A program made the translations under genes and the position numbers. A stretch of 64,000 nucleotides of DNA from JAXGYX01 sp040772065 (GTDB taxonomy: Bacteria > Bacillota > Clostridia > Saccharofermentanales > Fastidiosipilaceae): contig JAXGYX010000001.1 of the NCBI GenBank assembly GCA_040772065.1, forward strand, positions 62,001 to 126,000. Direction: 5' to 3'. Position 1 is the first letter of the stretch; each line of letters starts with the position of its first letter. The notes beneath the pieces are model-generated. The model had not been told where the DNA came from. It saw nothing but the letters and a program-made list of their open reading frames with translations, and did no database searches. Shown piece after piece: positions 53,114-62,619 of this stretch.

Positions 53114-54070
53114 ATGAAAATATCAGTGATTATACCTGTATATAATGCAGGAAAATATTTAGAAAAATGCTTAAATAGCGTAGTTGCACAAACTTATTCT
53201 TTGTGGGAAATTATTGCGATTAACGATGGTTCGAGGGATAATAGCTGGGAAATCTTATGCCAATATGCGGAAAAGGACAAAAGAATCAAGATTGATACAA
53301 AAGAAAATGAAGGTCCGGGTCAAACCCGCAACAGGGCATTAGATAAAGCGAGCGGGGATATTATCGTTTTTTTGGATGCAGACGATTATATCGAACCGAA
53401 CTATTTTGAGTTACTTGTTAAAATAATAATCGAAGAAAATGCAGATGTTGTTTTTATTGATGTAATTCAAGAAAGCCCAGATGGTAAAGTAATTAAACAT
53501 GAGAAAATGTCGAATTTTAGCAAACGCAGCAAGAAAACGATACTCGGATGTCAGATGACCGGATATATGCCTTGGGGCGGATGGCGCAAAGCCGTTTTAC
53601 GTTCTTTGATTGATGAGCAGCATTTGAGATATACTGATAGACCTGCTGGTGAAGAAGCGATTTATAGCTTTGAGTTATTACGTCATTCCAAGAAAATGAG
53701 CTTTATTAAACAGGATCTTTACCATTACATAAATCATCCTGGCAGCCAATCAAAATTACCAAATGACAGTACAACACTTAATGATATGAGACTTCACCTT
53801 GAAAAACTCGGTATGCGCAATGAATACGCAGATTGTTTGAATGCGTTCGCCTTTACTACACTTATCTTATGGCTTCTTGATGCTGCTAAAATATATCCCA
53901 TCAAAAGATGCCTGAAAGAATTCCAGAATAAAGTAGGCGATTTTGAAAGGGATTATGGTTGGAATGTAGGTAGTCAATATTTGCGTATAGAAGTTAAGTT
54001 GTTGCTGCCAATTGTTCGATTAAGATTCCTTGCCCCTGTAGTATTAGCTGCAAAATTTGTTAATAGATAA
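53114..54070 (+). CDS. Glycosyltransferase family 2
   Basis: 318 residues, ATG 53114 after GAAAGGG. The start ISVIIPVYNAGKYLEKCLNSV, AINDGSRDNSWEI, and IIVFLDADDYIEPNYFELL (DxDD metal motif) are standard for soluble GT2 enzymes. It adds one sugar of the repeat unit on the cytoplasmic side. Donor and linkage cannot be predicted. 178 bases of non-coding DNA precede it. Confidence 0.93.
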   Translation: MKISVIIPVYNAGKYLEKCLNSVVAQTYSLWEIIAINDGSRDNSWEILCQYAEKDKRIKIDTKENEGPGQTRNRALDKASGDIIVFLDADDYIEPNYFELLVKIIIEENADVVFIDVIQESPDGKVIKHEKMSNFSKRSKKTILGCQMTGYMPWGGWRKAVLRSLIDEQHLRYTDRPAGEEAIYSFELLRHSKKMSFIKQDLYHYINHPGSQSKLPNDSTTLNDMRLHLEKLGMRNEYADCLNAFAFTTLILWLLDAAKIYPIKRCLKEFQNKVGDFERDYGWNVGSQYLRIEVKLLLPIVRLRFLAPVVLAAKFVNR

Positions 54071-54093
54071 AGTTCAATGCTGAGGATTGTAAG

Positions 54094-54633
54094 ATGATAA
54101 CTGTGGAATATTATTTAGCACTTCTTTTAGGCAAGATAAAACGTGATAAGCATAAAGAAATATTAACAAAATGGTTCAAACGAAAAGGCGTTAACCTGCC
54201 AGATGGCGAATATGTGTATATAAATAGCAACATAGCTGTTGGTGAGCCTCACCTGATTACTATAGGTGGAAACACAACGATTGCAGGCGGCGTACATTTG
54301 ATAACACATGACAATAGCATTAGTAAGATCCTGACGGACACTACGGATATATTCGGAAGGATAACTATCGGAAGAAACTGTTTTGTTGGACAAAACGCCA
54401 TTGTTCTATATGGTGTGACAATAGCAGATAATGTCATTGTTGCCGCAGGAAGCGTTGTAACAAAATCAATAAAAGATAGCTATGTGATAGTAGCGGGCAA
54501 TCCCGCGAGGGTGATTTCGACATGGGAAAATTTCGGAGAGAAAAATATGCCATTCACATATAATCTTTGGGAGATGCCAAGAAGTGAGATGATTCGCAGG
54601 ACAACAAACGGCGAAAGGCTTATTGAAAAGTAA
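54094..54633 (+). CDS. Left-handed beta-helix acyltransferase
   Basis: 179 residues. Hexapeptide-repeat region: GGNTTIAGGVHLITHDNS, IFGRITIGRNCFVGQNAIVL, GVTIADNVIVAAGSVVTKS and VIVAGNPARVI, the maltose/galactoside O-acetyltransferase pattern with the catalytic His in LITHDN. It probably O-acetylates a sugar of the polysaccharide. The gene sits among glycosyltransferases with a short spacer on each side. Confidence 0.92.
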   Translation: MITVEYYLALLLGKIKRDKHKEILTKWFKRKGVNLPDGEYVYINSNIAVGEPHLITIGGNTTIAGGVHLITHDNSISKILTDTTDIFGRITIGRNCFVGQNAIVLYGVTIADNVIVAAGSVVTKSIKDSYVIVAGNPARVISTWENFGEKNMPFTYNLWEMPRSEMIRRTTNGERLIEK

Positions 54634-54684
54634 AACACCATATGTGTTATAGCGTATTAATTACAATGGGGGAATAGCAGCATT

Positions 54685-55758
54685 ATGGAAAATAACGCAT
54701 TAGTGAGCATCGTTGTTCCGGTATACAACATGAGCACTAAACTGAAATCCTGTATATCTTCACTGTTGAAACAGACATATAAAAAAATTGAAATAATTCT
54801 TGTTGATGACGGATCAAAAGATGACAGCTACCAAGTGTGTTTGGAAATCGAGGCAAGTGATAATCGAGTCAAGACTATTCATACAGAAAACCAAGGTCCC
54901 GGACCTGCCAGAAATTGCGGAATCGAACATTCAATCGGTAAGTATCTGTACTTTGCTGACGCTGACGACTTGCTTGACGAAAATGCAATTGCAATTTTAG
55001 TGAACACAATCGAAAATAGTGGCGCGGATGTTATTGTATTTGGATTTAACATCATAGATACCAAAGGGAAAATAATCTCTACAAAAAGTTATGATAACAT
55101 TGTTTTGGACGGTTCAGTAGTTAGAAAAGAGTATGCTGATTATGCTTCTTTAGAAAGACCATTCGCCATCCAAGGCGCTCCCTGGAATAAATTCTTTAAA
55201 CGTGAATTAATAGATAGGTATGAGATCACATTCCCACCATTGCGTAGACATCAGGACGAAGCCTTCATCGCCAGATACATAACTCACGTTAATATTATTC
55301 AATTTATTAGCGACATTTTGTATTCATATTTCGCAAACGATTTGAGAAAAGAATGGGATAAATATCCTGCGACATATATAGACGCAGTTATCGGTTTATA
55401 TGAGGATCGTAAACAAAACATGCTTATTTGGTGTGACACAGACCATGAACTACATGGCCGTGTTCACGCGGGCTATATAACAGGAGTGATCAAAGCTTTG
55501 GAGTTATCGTTCTCACCAAAATTTGAATTTCATAAAGCAGAACGTATAAACTGGATAAAACAATCTGTCGAAAAGAGTGATATCCTTTCAGTCACTGAAA
55601 CTGAATACTTAGGGCGATACCATAAGCATATACTTGAATTGATAAAACAGAACTCATTCGAACGACTATATGCTATGCTTTGGTTCAAAGTATGCATAGA
55701 AAAACACGGGTTGCTTAGAACTCTAAAAAGAGTTTTTAGGAGATCGAATTGTGGATGA
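54685..55758 (+). CDS. Glycosyltransferase family 2
   Basis: 357 residues, ATG 54685 after GGGGGAA. VSIVVPVYNMSTKLKSCISSL, IILVDDGSKDDS and KYLYFADADDLLDENAI show the GT-A fold with a DADD metal site. The C-terminal half is helical and lacks membrane segments. It adds another sugar of the repeat unit. The last eight bases overlap the polymerase gene. Confidence 0.92.
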   Translation: MENNALVSIVVPVYNMSTKLKSCISSLLKQTYKKIEIILVDDGSKDDSYQVCLEIEASDNRVKTIHTENQGPGPARNCGIEHSIGKYLYFADADDLLDENAIAILVNTIENSGADVIVFGFNIIDTKGKIISTKSYDNIVLDGSVVRKEYADYASLERPFAIQGAPWNKFFKRELIDRYEITFPPLRRHQDEAFIARYITHVNIIQFISDILYSYFANDLRKEWDKYPATYIDAVIGLYEDRKQNMLIWCDTDHELHGRVHAGYITGVIKALELSFSPKFEFHKAERINWIKQSVEKSDILSVTETEYLGRYHKHILELIKQNSFERLYAMLWFKVCIEKHGLLRTLKRVFRRSNCG

Positions 55759-57079
55759 AATAAATTCATATCAAAAATATTCAACTGGTATAGTCATAGC
55801 AAACAGACAAATTGGTACAAATATATTAATGCCACTGCTGTGTGCATTGGTCACGTATAAATTTGCATATCATTATTATATATTGATGATTCCATCATTA
55901 TCCACGTTTTTTATTAGATTATACAATGTTGTAACATTATTAATGCTGGTATTTTTTATTCCAACAGGCTTCATGGTCCTACTAAATATACGACAACCGA
56001 AATATCGTTACTTATGGCCGGCACTGGTGATTCCGGGGTGTGTAGTATTGAATATATTCTACGTAATGATAACCAGCGGTGACATTTCAATTTTATCACG
56101 TAGTTATGTAATGGCGGCGGCCATAGGCACCAATGACAGCAGTGGATTCTATTTTGCACAAATCAATACTTGGTTTGGCAATATGGCTGTGGTCTTGATG
56201 TTAGCAATTAGTATTAAGAATGTAAAAGAAGTAATCAACTGCATCGTTGCGAGTATGACCGTAATGGTAATTCCAATATTGGTTATTATTATGATGCATC
56301 CATCGTACATAGGATTAAGAGCAAGTACTTTTGAAAATGTCTCATTTGGAGGCGGTCTGTGGAACATAGGCGTTATCGGGTTTGGTAGCTTATCTTGGTT
56401 ATCATTTGCTTTGTTGAAGCATGGGACAAACAGGCAAAAACGTTTCATGGTTTTTTCTACAATACTTTTTGTTTTTGTTGGAATAGCTGGTTTATCCAGA
56501 ACAATGGTGCTCATGATAGTTTTATCGGTTTCATTCTATTTCCTAAAAACAAAAAAAGACATTCACTGGGTTGGTAAGGTTTTACTTGTTTGCGTAATGC
56601 TATTTTTCTTCTTATTTCTACAGAGCGATTTATTGAGTGTTTTATTAAATAGGTTTGGGGACAGTACATCCGGCACACAGAATATTAGATTCAAACTTTG
56701 GGCAGCATATCTTAGCCATTACGATGAATACTGGCTTGTGGGCGCGCCGCTTGGTAGCGTTTATAACTATTATTACGATGTAAATCTGTTCGGAAGGAAT
56801 TTTTTACCGCATAGCACACCGTTGAATTTTTTAATTCGGTATGGAGTATTTTCCTTGTTTGCCTATTTGAATCTAATACGCTTCTCGTTCTTGTCCGGCC
56901 AAAAATATTATGAAAATAGCACTGTAAAGATATGCATCCTAGCAGGCTGTATAGCATATATATCGCTAGTCTTTATCAATCAAACGGGTTTTTCCGAGTC
57001 GGTTTTCTATATTATGTTTGGATTATTGCTCGCATTTTCTAGAATCGCCAAAGAAGAAGCAATATTAAAACAGGACTGA
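55751..57079 (+). CDS. O-antigen/capsule polymerase (Wzy-like)
   Basis: 442 residues from GTG 55751, with AGGAGA upstream. About 11-12 hydrophobic segments and one larger extracytoplasmic loop (about residues 280-340, with GDSTSGTQNIRFKLWAAYLS and LVGAPLGSVYNYY), the usual shape of Wzy polymerases. Such proteins have little sequence identity, so the call rests on topology, the loop and the position between glycosyltransferases and flippase. It would join repeat units outside the membrane. Confidence 0.85.
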   Translation: MDEINSYQKYSTGIVIANRQIGTNILMPLLCALVTYKFAYHYYILMIPSLSTFFIRLYNVVTLLMLVFFIPTGFMVLLNIRQPKYRYLWPALVIPGCVVLNIFYVMITSGDISILSRSYVMAAAIGTNDSSGFYFAQINTWFGNMAVVLMLAISIKNVKEVINCIVASMTVMVIPILVIIMMHPSYIGLRASTFENVSFGGGLWNIGVIGFGSLSWLSFALLKHGTNRQKRFMVFSTILFVFVGIAGLSRTMVLMIVLSVSFYFLKTKKDIHWVGKVLLVCVMLFFFLFLQSDLLSVLLNRFGDSTSGTQNIRFKLWAAYLSHYDEYWLVGAPLGSVYNYYYDVNLFGRNFLPHSTPLNFLIRYGVFSLFAYLNLIRFSFLSGQKYYENSTVKICILAGCIAYISLVFINQTGFSESVFYIMFGLLLAFSRIAKEEAILKQD

Positions 57080-57147
57080 GGATAATATAAACAGTATATA
57101 TGTTAAGTAATCATAAGTATTGGGATGAAAAGGGGATACGAGGAAAA

Positions 57148-58218
57148 ATGAAAGAAAAAGTCTTATTAGTGACAAAGTGCGGAAAGAACTATGGAGCAAC
57201 TCTTCAAGCGTATGCACTTTCCCAATCAATAAAAAAAAAGCCGTATTCATTATCAGTTTTAAATTACTCGAGCAAGAATCTGTCTGAACAATTCCGCATG
57301 TTTCGTCAAATAAGATCGTTAAAAGATGTGTTATATAATATATTATTAATCCCCCGATATAAACAAATTAAAAAAGCGAATCAACGTTTCATAGAATTTC
57401 ATAATGAGCATTTAAATTTAACACAAGCTTATATAAATGAGGACGAAATAATCAATAATCCACCTCAAGCAGACATTTATATTGTTGGTAGTGATCAAGT
57501 GTGGAATCCAAATATTAAGTTTTCACCAATCTATTTTTTGAACTTTGGTCCTTTGGATGTACACCGATATTCGTACTCCGCATCTATTGGTATTAGTACC
57601 TTGCCACATGAATATATTTCGAGTGTTCAAAAATATCTGTCAAACTTTTGCTCCATATCCGTGCGTGAAGAAAGTGCAGAAAGATTATTAAATGAGATGG
57701 GAATTCATTCAATAACGACCGTAGATCCCACATTATTACTCTCGAAAGAAGAGTGGACGGATATCGCTAATGAGCCTTCAGAAAATAATTATATATTGGT
57801 ATATTCCTTATACAAAAGTGAATTATTAAAATCTGTCGCTGAGAAAATAAAAGGAATGACTCATTGCAAAATCGTATGTGTTGCAACATCGGTACGTTTA
57901 CAGAATTTTGGGGACAAGATTATCTGGGATGCCGGCCCGCGTGAGTTCATCGGATTGATAAAAAACGCATCCTATGTTGTGACTTCCTCATATCATGGAA
58001 TGCTGTTTTCGTTGATATTTGGAAAGCCGTTCTTTGTCATTCCACCTGATAGCACGTCTTGCCGGTTCAACGATTTTTTGAGCAGTATAAATATGCAAAA
58101 CCGGATAATACATTCGGAAGAAGAAGTGACGGAAAAGACTATGATTATGGAACAAGAGAATACACTGCTTAAAGATAAAATAAAACAAAGCAATGATTAT
58201 TTGGATAACATCGTTTAA
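57148..58218 (+). CDS. Polysaccharide pyruvyltransferase
   Basis: 356 residues from ATG 57148, preceded by ACGAGG; the earlier ATG 57100 lacks a site. The family pattern is visible: NYGATLQAYALSQSI, IYIVGSDQVWNPNI, SVREESAERLLNEMG, VDPTLLLSKEEW and VVTSSYHGMLFSLIFGKPF. It transfers pyruvate from PEP to a sugar as a ketal, adding negative charge to the polymer. It lies between polymerase and flippase genes. Confidence 0.92.
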   Translation: MKEKVLLVTKCGKNYGATLQAYALSQSIKKKPYSLSVLNYSSKNLSEQFRMFRQIRSLKDVLYNILLIPRYKQIKKANQRFIEFHNEHLNLTQAYINEDEIINNPPQADIYIVGSDQVWNPNIKFSPIYFLNFGPLDVHRYSYSASIGISTLPHEYISSVQKYLSNFCSISVREESAERLLNEMGIHSITTVDPTLLLSKEEWTDIANEPSENNYILVYSLYKSELLKSVAEKIKGMTHCKIVCVATSVRLQNFGDKIIWDAGPREFIGLIKNASYVVTSSYHGMLFSLIFGKPFFVIPPDSTSCRFNDFLSSINMQNRIIHSEEEVTEKTMIMEQENTLLKDKIKQSNDYLDNIV

Positions 58219-58256
58219 CCTTATATGTTAACAGACAACATTGTCATATCATATTT

Positions 58257-59816
58257 ATGATAAGGAAAGCCAACTACGAGAAAAAACATCATATGAACAA
58301 AGAATATTCGCGCACAAAGAGATTTATATATAGTTCTATTACAACTGCATTTTACCAACTGGTATTGTTTGCTGCCGGAATGATAACGCCAAAAGTAATG
58401 CTGGTTTTTTATTCTTCGGAGATAAATGGTCTGGTAACCTCCATTAGTCAATTTATCACATACTTTAACTTAATCGAGGCAGGGTTATCGGGTGCCGCTG
58501 TATTTGCTCTTTATAAACCACTTGCTGATAATGACTCTTCAGCTGTAAGTTCGGTAGTGGTTGCAACAAAAAAATATTATGATCAAATAGGAAAGGTTTT
58601 TCTTTTACTGATATCAATCTTTTCTTTTGTATATCCATTTATCGTTTCTTTGGATTCTTTATCCGCGCTGCAAGTGGGCTTATTAGTTCTTATTCTCGGC
58701 GGAAATAGTGTTTTAGAGTTTTTCTCGCTTGCTAAGTACAGAGCACTTTTGGCTGCTGATCAAAAAACATATATCATATCCCTCGCTTCAATAATTCAAG
58801 TCATACTAAATACAATAATTATCTATGTATTAGCTCAGTTCCGAGTCAATATTATTGTGTTGCGATTGGTTGCACTGACGTCTGTATTCGTAAGAACAGC
58901 TATTCTTGCAATGTATGTAAGAAAGAAATATCCGCAACTCAATTACAAAGCAAAACCCAACAACATCGCTTTGAATAAACGGTGGGATGCGATGTACATG
59001 CAAATACTGGGAGCAATTCATTCAGGCGCGCCGGTTTTAATTCTAACACTTGTTGTGAGAGATTTATTGCTTGTGAGTGTGTTCAGTATCTACAACATGG
59101 TGATAACCGGACTGCACGGGGTAATGACTATTTTCTCAAGCGGCCTTTCGGCATCGTTTGGCGATGTTATAGTAAAGAAGCAGCATAGTATACTCCAGGA
59201 TACTTATCAGCAATTTGAACTTGCTTATCTTAGTCTCATGACAGTCATATACGCAACAGCTATGGTTATGATTCAATCCTTTGTCGAAATATATACCCAT
59301 GGTATCACTGATACCAATTACAATCTGCCTATAGTTGGCATATTGATTGTAATTAACGCTTTTGTTTTTAATTTAAAATCACCTCAGGCAATGCTGTTGA
59401 TTGCCGCAGGACTATATAGAGAATCTCGCTTACAAACGACAATCCAAGGTGTAATTATGGTTATTCTTGGATGTGTGTTCGGTTATTTTTGGAAAATAGA
59501 GGGTATATTAGTGGCGAGTATCATCTCAAATGTATATAGAGATATCGATTTAATTCAATTTATTCCAAAGCATGTGACACATTTGCCGATAAAAAACACA
59601 CTGTTGAGATGGATAAGGTCAATTGCTTGTTTTGTTGCAGTCATTATAATCTTTAATTCCGTTGTGATTTCGCCTAACGGGTATTTGCAATGGATTATTT
59701 GGGCGATTATTGTAGTCGCTGTGTCAAGTGCCATTCTACTCATAAATGCACTGTGTTTTGATAGAATAATTCTAACACGTATGGTACATCGGATAAAGGA
59801 GACGTTTAGAAGATGA
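58257..59816 (+). CDS. Polysaccharide flippase (Wzx-like, MATE/MOP superfamily)
   Basis: 519 residues from ATG 58257, or 507 from 58293; neither has a strong ribosome site. About 12-14 membrane segments, with a Wzx-type N-terminus (FYQLVLFAAGMITPKVMLVFY, then LVTSISQFITYFNLIEAGL) and the pseudo-repeat in the second half. It moves lipid-linked repeat units across the membrane. The next gene starts inside its last codon (ATGA). Confidence 0.88.
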   Translation: MIRKANYEKKHHMNKEYSRTKRFIYSSITTAFYQLVLFAAGMITPKVMLVFYSSEINGLVTSISQFITYFNLIEAGLSGAAVFALYKPLADNDSSAVSSVVVATKKYYDQIGKVFLLLISIFSFVYPFIVSLDSLSALQVGLLVLILGGNSVLEFFSLAKYRALLAADQKTYIISLASIIQVILNTIIIYVLAQFRVNIIVLRLVALTSVFVRTAILAMYVRKKYPQLNYKAKPNNIALNKRWDAMYMQILGAIHSGAPVLILTLVVRDLLLVSVFSIYNMVITGLHGVMTIFSSGLSASFGDVIVKKQHSILQDTYQQFELAYLSLMTVIYATAMVMIQSFVEIYTHGITDTNYNLPIVGILIVINAFVFNLKSPQAMLLIAAGLYRESRLQTTIQGVIMVILGCVFGYFWKIEGILVASIISNVYRDIDLIQFIPKHVTHLPIKNTLLRWIRSIACFVAVIIIFNSVVISPNGYLQWIIWAIIVVAVSSAILLINALCFDRIILTRMVHRIKETFRR

Positions 59817-60952
59817 ATGTGAATGATATTTTGTGTGGGGGGAAAGAGAAATGCTGCGGATGCGGTATCTGCTCATATGTCTGCCCGCAGAATGCCATTA
59901 CAATGGTAGATGATAAAGAAGGATTTTCATATCCGCACGTTGACCAAACAAAATGCATAGAATGCGGAAAGTGCGTGAAAGCGTGTGCGTTCCAAGTAAA
60001 TAACGAAGAAAGATTAACAAAAGACTGCGCTTCAATATATGCTGTTAAACATAAAAGTGGCGCAGTGCGTATGAAAAGCAGATCGGGCGGCTTTTTTACA
60101 GCAATCAGCGAAGTTGTCTTAGAGAACGGTGGAGTTGTTTATGGAGCGAAAGCTATTACCCCAAGAGAAGTACGACATATTCGTGTTCATACAAAAGAAG
60201 ATAGAGATACTCTACGCGGTTCGAAATATGTACAAAGCAACATTATTGAAGTATTACCACAATTAGAACGAGATTTGAAGGACGGTTTTGATGTGTTGTT
60301 TACCGGTTCTCCGTGTCAATGCGCGGCGGTTTTGAGAGCGTTTCCAGAACACAAATATCCGAAACTCATTTTATGCGAATTTCTTTGCCACGGCGTTCCG
60401 AGTAAAAAGCTACTTGGCGATTATCTTGCTTGGGTTGAGAAAAAACATAAAATGAAAGTCTTGGAGTTCGAATTTCGAGATAAAGAAACACACGCTTGGG
60501 AGTCACATGTCGAGAGAATCAAGTTGAGTGAAAAAACGATTTACAGCAGACGTTATGCTAATCTTTTTTGTGAAAATCAATGCTTGCGTCCATCGTGTTA
60601 TGCGTGTCCTTATGCGCAAAGAAAGCGTGTCAGCGACTTCGTTATCGGCGATTATTGGGAGATTGACAAAGTTGCTCCGTCATTTAATGATCGCTGCGGT
60701 ATTTCCGTTGTGTTTGTTAATGGTAGCCATGCTGAGGAATTATTCAAAATCACCGAACCAACAATTGACTTTATTAATACTTCGGAAACCCCGCCTACCC
60801 ACTATAATTTAGAAAGACCGACAGAGCGACCTGATAATCGCGAACAGTTCTGGGAGGACTACGACAAAGGCTTTACATACATTTCACGAAAATATGGCGG
60901 ATATGATTTTCTAAGAAAAATGAGATACAAACTCGTAGATCATATTGATTGA
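59813..60952 (+). CDS. Coenzyme F420 hydrogenase beta-like Fe-S protein
   Basis: 379 residues. Two ferredoxin clusters near the N-terminus (CCGCGICSYVCPQ and CIECGKCVKACAFQ), then the FrhB-type domain (SRSGGFFTAISEVVLENGG, GSKYVQSNI, LFTGSPCQCAAVLR, CEFLCHGVPS). Members occur often in polysaccharide loci next to pyruvyltransferases, where their reaction is still uncertain; reduction of a sugar or lipid intermediate has been suggested. It is coupled to Wzx upstream and to the ATP-grasp gene downstream. Confidence 0.9.
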   Translation: MNVNDILCGGKEKCCGCGICSYVCPQNAITMVDDKEGFSYPHVDQTKCIECGKCVKACAFQVNNEERLTKDCASIYAVKHKSGAVRMKSRSGGFFTAISEVVLENGGVVYGAKAITPREVRHIRVHTKEDRDTLRGSKYVQSNIIEVLPQLERDLKDGFDVLFTGSPCQCAAVLRAFPEHKYPKLILCEFLCHGVPSKKLLGDYLAWVEKKHKMKVLEFEFRDKETHAWESHVERIKLSEKTIYSRRYANLFCENQCLRPSCYACPYAQRKRVSDFVIGDYWEIDKVAPSFNDRCGISVVFVNGSHAEELFKITEPTIDFINTSETPPTHYNLERPTERPDNREQFWEDYDKGFTYISRKYGGYDFLRKMRYKLVDHID

Positions 60953-60963
60953 GGGGAAAAGTG

Positions 60964-61905
60964 ATGCTAAAGACAATGAAAAATGCATTCCCGTCGACAT
61001 ATAGCTGGTATCAGCATGTGAAAAGGCTGTTTGTCATTAGGAGAACCAACAGACTTAAGCATAAAACGATAGAAGATTATAAAATAATGCTCTCTAAATT
61101 ATACTGCAAAGAGATTGGACATAAAATAGACTGGGATCATCTATCTACATACACGGAAAAAATGCAATGGGCAAAATTATACGATAACAATCCATTAAAA
61201 TCGGTTCTTTCAGACAAGTACGCGGTTCGTAACTGGGTAAAAACAATCATTGGCGACGAACATTTAATTCCGATATTGGGTGTTTGGAATTGCTTTGATG
61301 AGATTGATTTTTCCGTACTACCTAAGCAATTCGTATTGAAAACGAATCATGGATCTGGTACGAATTTAATCGTCAAAGATAAAAATAAACTCGATTTAAA
61401 GAACGCACGTCGATTTTTTAATGACTGGATGAAAATTGATTTTGCATTTGTGAACGGATTTGAATTACACTATTCGAAAATCAAGCCGTTGATAATTGCT
61501 GAGCAATATATGGAGACTGCGAATGGAGAGCTACAGGATTATAAATTCTTATGCTTTGACGGAAAGCCGTATTACTGTTGGGTTGATATCGGACGTAATA
61601 CGAATCATTCACGTACAGTGTTTGACTTGGATTGGAATGTTCAACCGTGGAGGCAGGTATCTTGCCCCAGTTATGACAAACCTATTCCAAAGCCACAGAA
61701 CTATAACAAAATGATTGATATTGTAACAAAACTTTGCCAAGGTTTTCCTCATGTTCGAGTTGATTTGTATAATGTAAATGGCAACATTTACTTTGGAGAA
61801 ATGACTTTTTCAAGTGGAAGCGGTTTTAATCGAATAGTTCCTGAAAGGTATGATATGGAGTTGGGAGCATTGTGGGATTTGTCTATGAAAGAAGTTGTTA
61901 TGTAA
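60964..61905 (+). CDS. TupA-like ATP-grasp enzyme
   Basis: 313 residues from ATG 60964, six bases after GAGGGGA; the frame's earlier TTG 60949 overlaps the previous gene. DWDHLSTYTEKMQWAKLYD, SDKYAVRNWV, FVLKTNHGSGTNLIVKD and FGEMTFSSGSGFNRIVP follow the TupA ATP-grasp family, which forms amide or ester links in teichuronopeptide-like polymers. It may attach an amino acid to the hexosaminuronic acid carboxyl group, which fits the TviB/TviC genes here. This is inference from family and context. Confidence 0.88.
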   Translation: MLKTMKNAFPSTYSWYQHVKRLFVIRRTNRLKHKTIEDYKIMLSKLYCKEIGHKIDWDHLSTYTEKMQWAKLYDNNPLKSVLSDKYAVRNWVKTIIGDEHLIPILGVWNCFDEIDFSVLPKQFVLKTNHGSGTNLIVKDKNKLDLKNARRFFNDWMKIDFAFVNGFELHYSKIKPLIIAEQYMETANGELQDYKFLCFDGKPYYCWVDIGRNTNHSRTVFDLDWNVQPWRQVSCPSYDKPIPKPQNYNKMIDIVTKLCQGFPHVRVDLYNVNGNIYFGEMTFSSGSGFNRIVPERYDMELGALWDLSMKEVVM

Positions 61906-62133
61906 ACTGCAGACAAGATTTATTTATGAAAAGGAACCTGACTTATGGATAACCGTCTATCTTGCGATATGAAAATTGCAGTCTCGGAACAGGCTATGTT
62001 GGATTATCCAACGTTGTTATCCTAGTACAGCATAATACCGTAACAGTGGTTGGGTAGCGTCAATGGTTGGACCTGTTGACAAAGTGACAAGAATTGTTCG
62101 TTTCTTTGCATAATAAACCATGAGGTGATGTTT
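61906..62133. other. Spacer before IS remnant, no gene seen
   Basis: 228 bases after the ATP-grasp gene. Stops occur in every frame and no terminator or promoter can be named. It ends at the ribosome site TGAGGTGA of the transposase fragment. Confidence 0.4.
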
Positions 62134-62370
62134 ATGATAGGACAACAGGATAATCAGCTAAAAATGGTCGTACTTGATTTATCTTCCATGGTTTCGGAAA
62201 ACCATCTGCTACGAATGATCAAAAAACACATTGATTTTGACTTCATTTATGATCGCATCAAAGACCGATATTCTACCAAGCAGAGGAGATCGTATCTCTT
62301 TTTAATTGTGCGAATAATTTTGGACCTTATAGTTGATTTGCCAAAGTTATCCACGGTTTCTGACTTGTAA
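62134..62370 (+). pseudogene. N-terminal fragment of an IS1182-type transposase
   Basis: ATG 62134 follows TGAGGTGA. The product starts IGQQDNQLKMVVLDLSSMV and NHLLRMIKKHIDFDFIYDRI, which I recognise as the N-terminus of IS1182/IS1380-like DDE transposases. Similarity fades after KDRYSTKQ and the frame stops at 62370, far short of about 450 residues. The rest of the element is missing, so it is an inactive remnant. Confidence 0.8.
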
Positions 62371-62619
62371 TTGTTATCCCTCTTTATGCACGAAATTCGG
62401 ATTGCAATTGGATATTATCACAGATTAATGACATATAACGACAACCAAACTTGACAGGAGAGGACAGTGCCATTACCCTATATAATTGTTATGTGCGTAT
62501 TTAAGAATGTTAAGATTTCATAGTTGAAGTCTATTATAAAATACGTTCCACATGAAATCATCTTAAAAATATGATGTAGGCGGGAATCAAGCATGTTGTT
62601 CTAGGAATGGAGTAGTGTC
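62371..62619. other. Upstream region of second DegT gene
   Basis: 249 bases with no gene. TTGACA (about 62453) and TATAAT (about 62483) both occur, but they are 24 bases apart, too far for a standard promoter. GGAATGGAG at about 62604-62612 is the likely ribosome site of the next gene. Confidence 0.35.

Noticed and set aside
62453..62488. TTGACA/TATAAT promoter before the second DegT gene
   Set aside because: The spacing is 24 bases, far from the normal 16-18.
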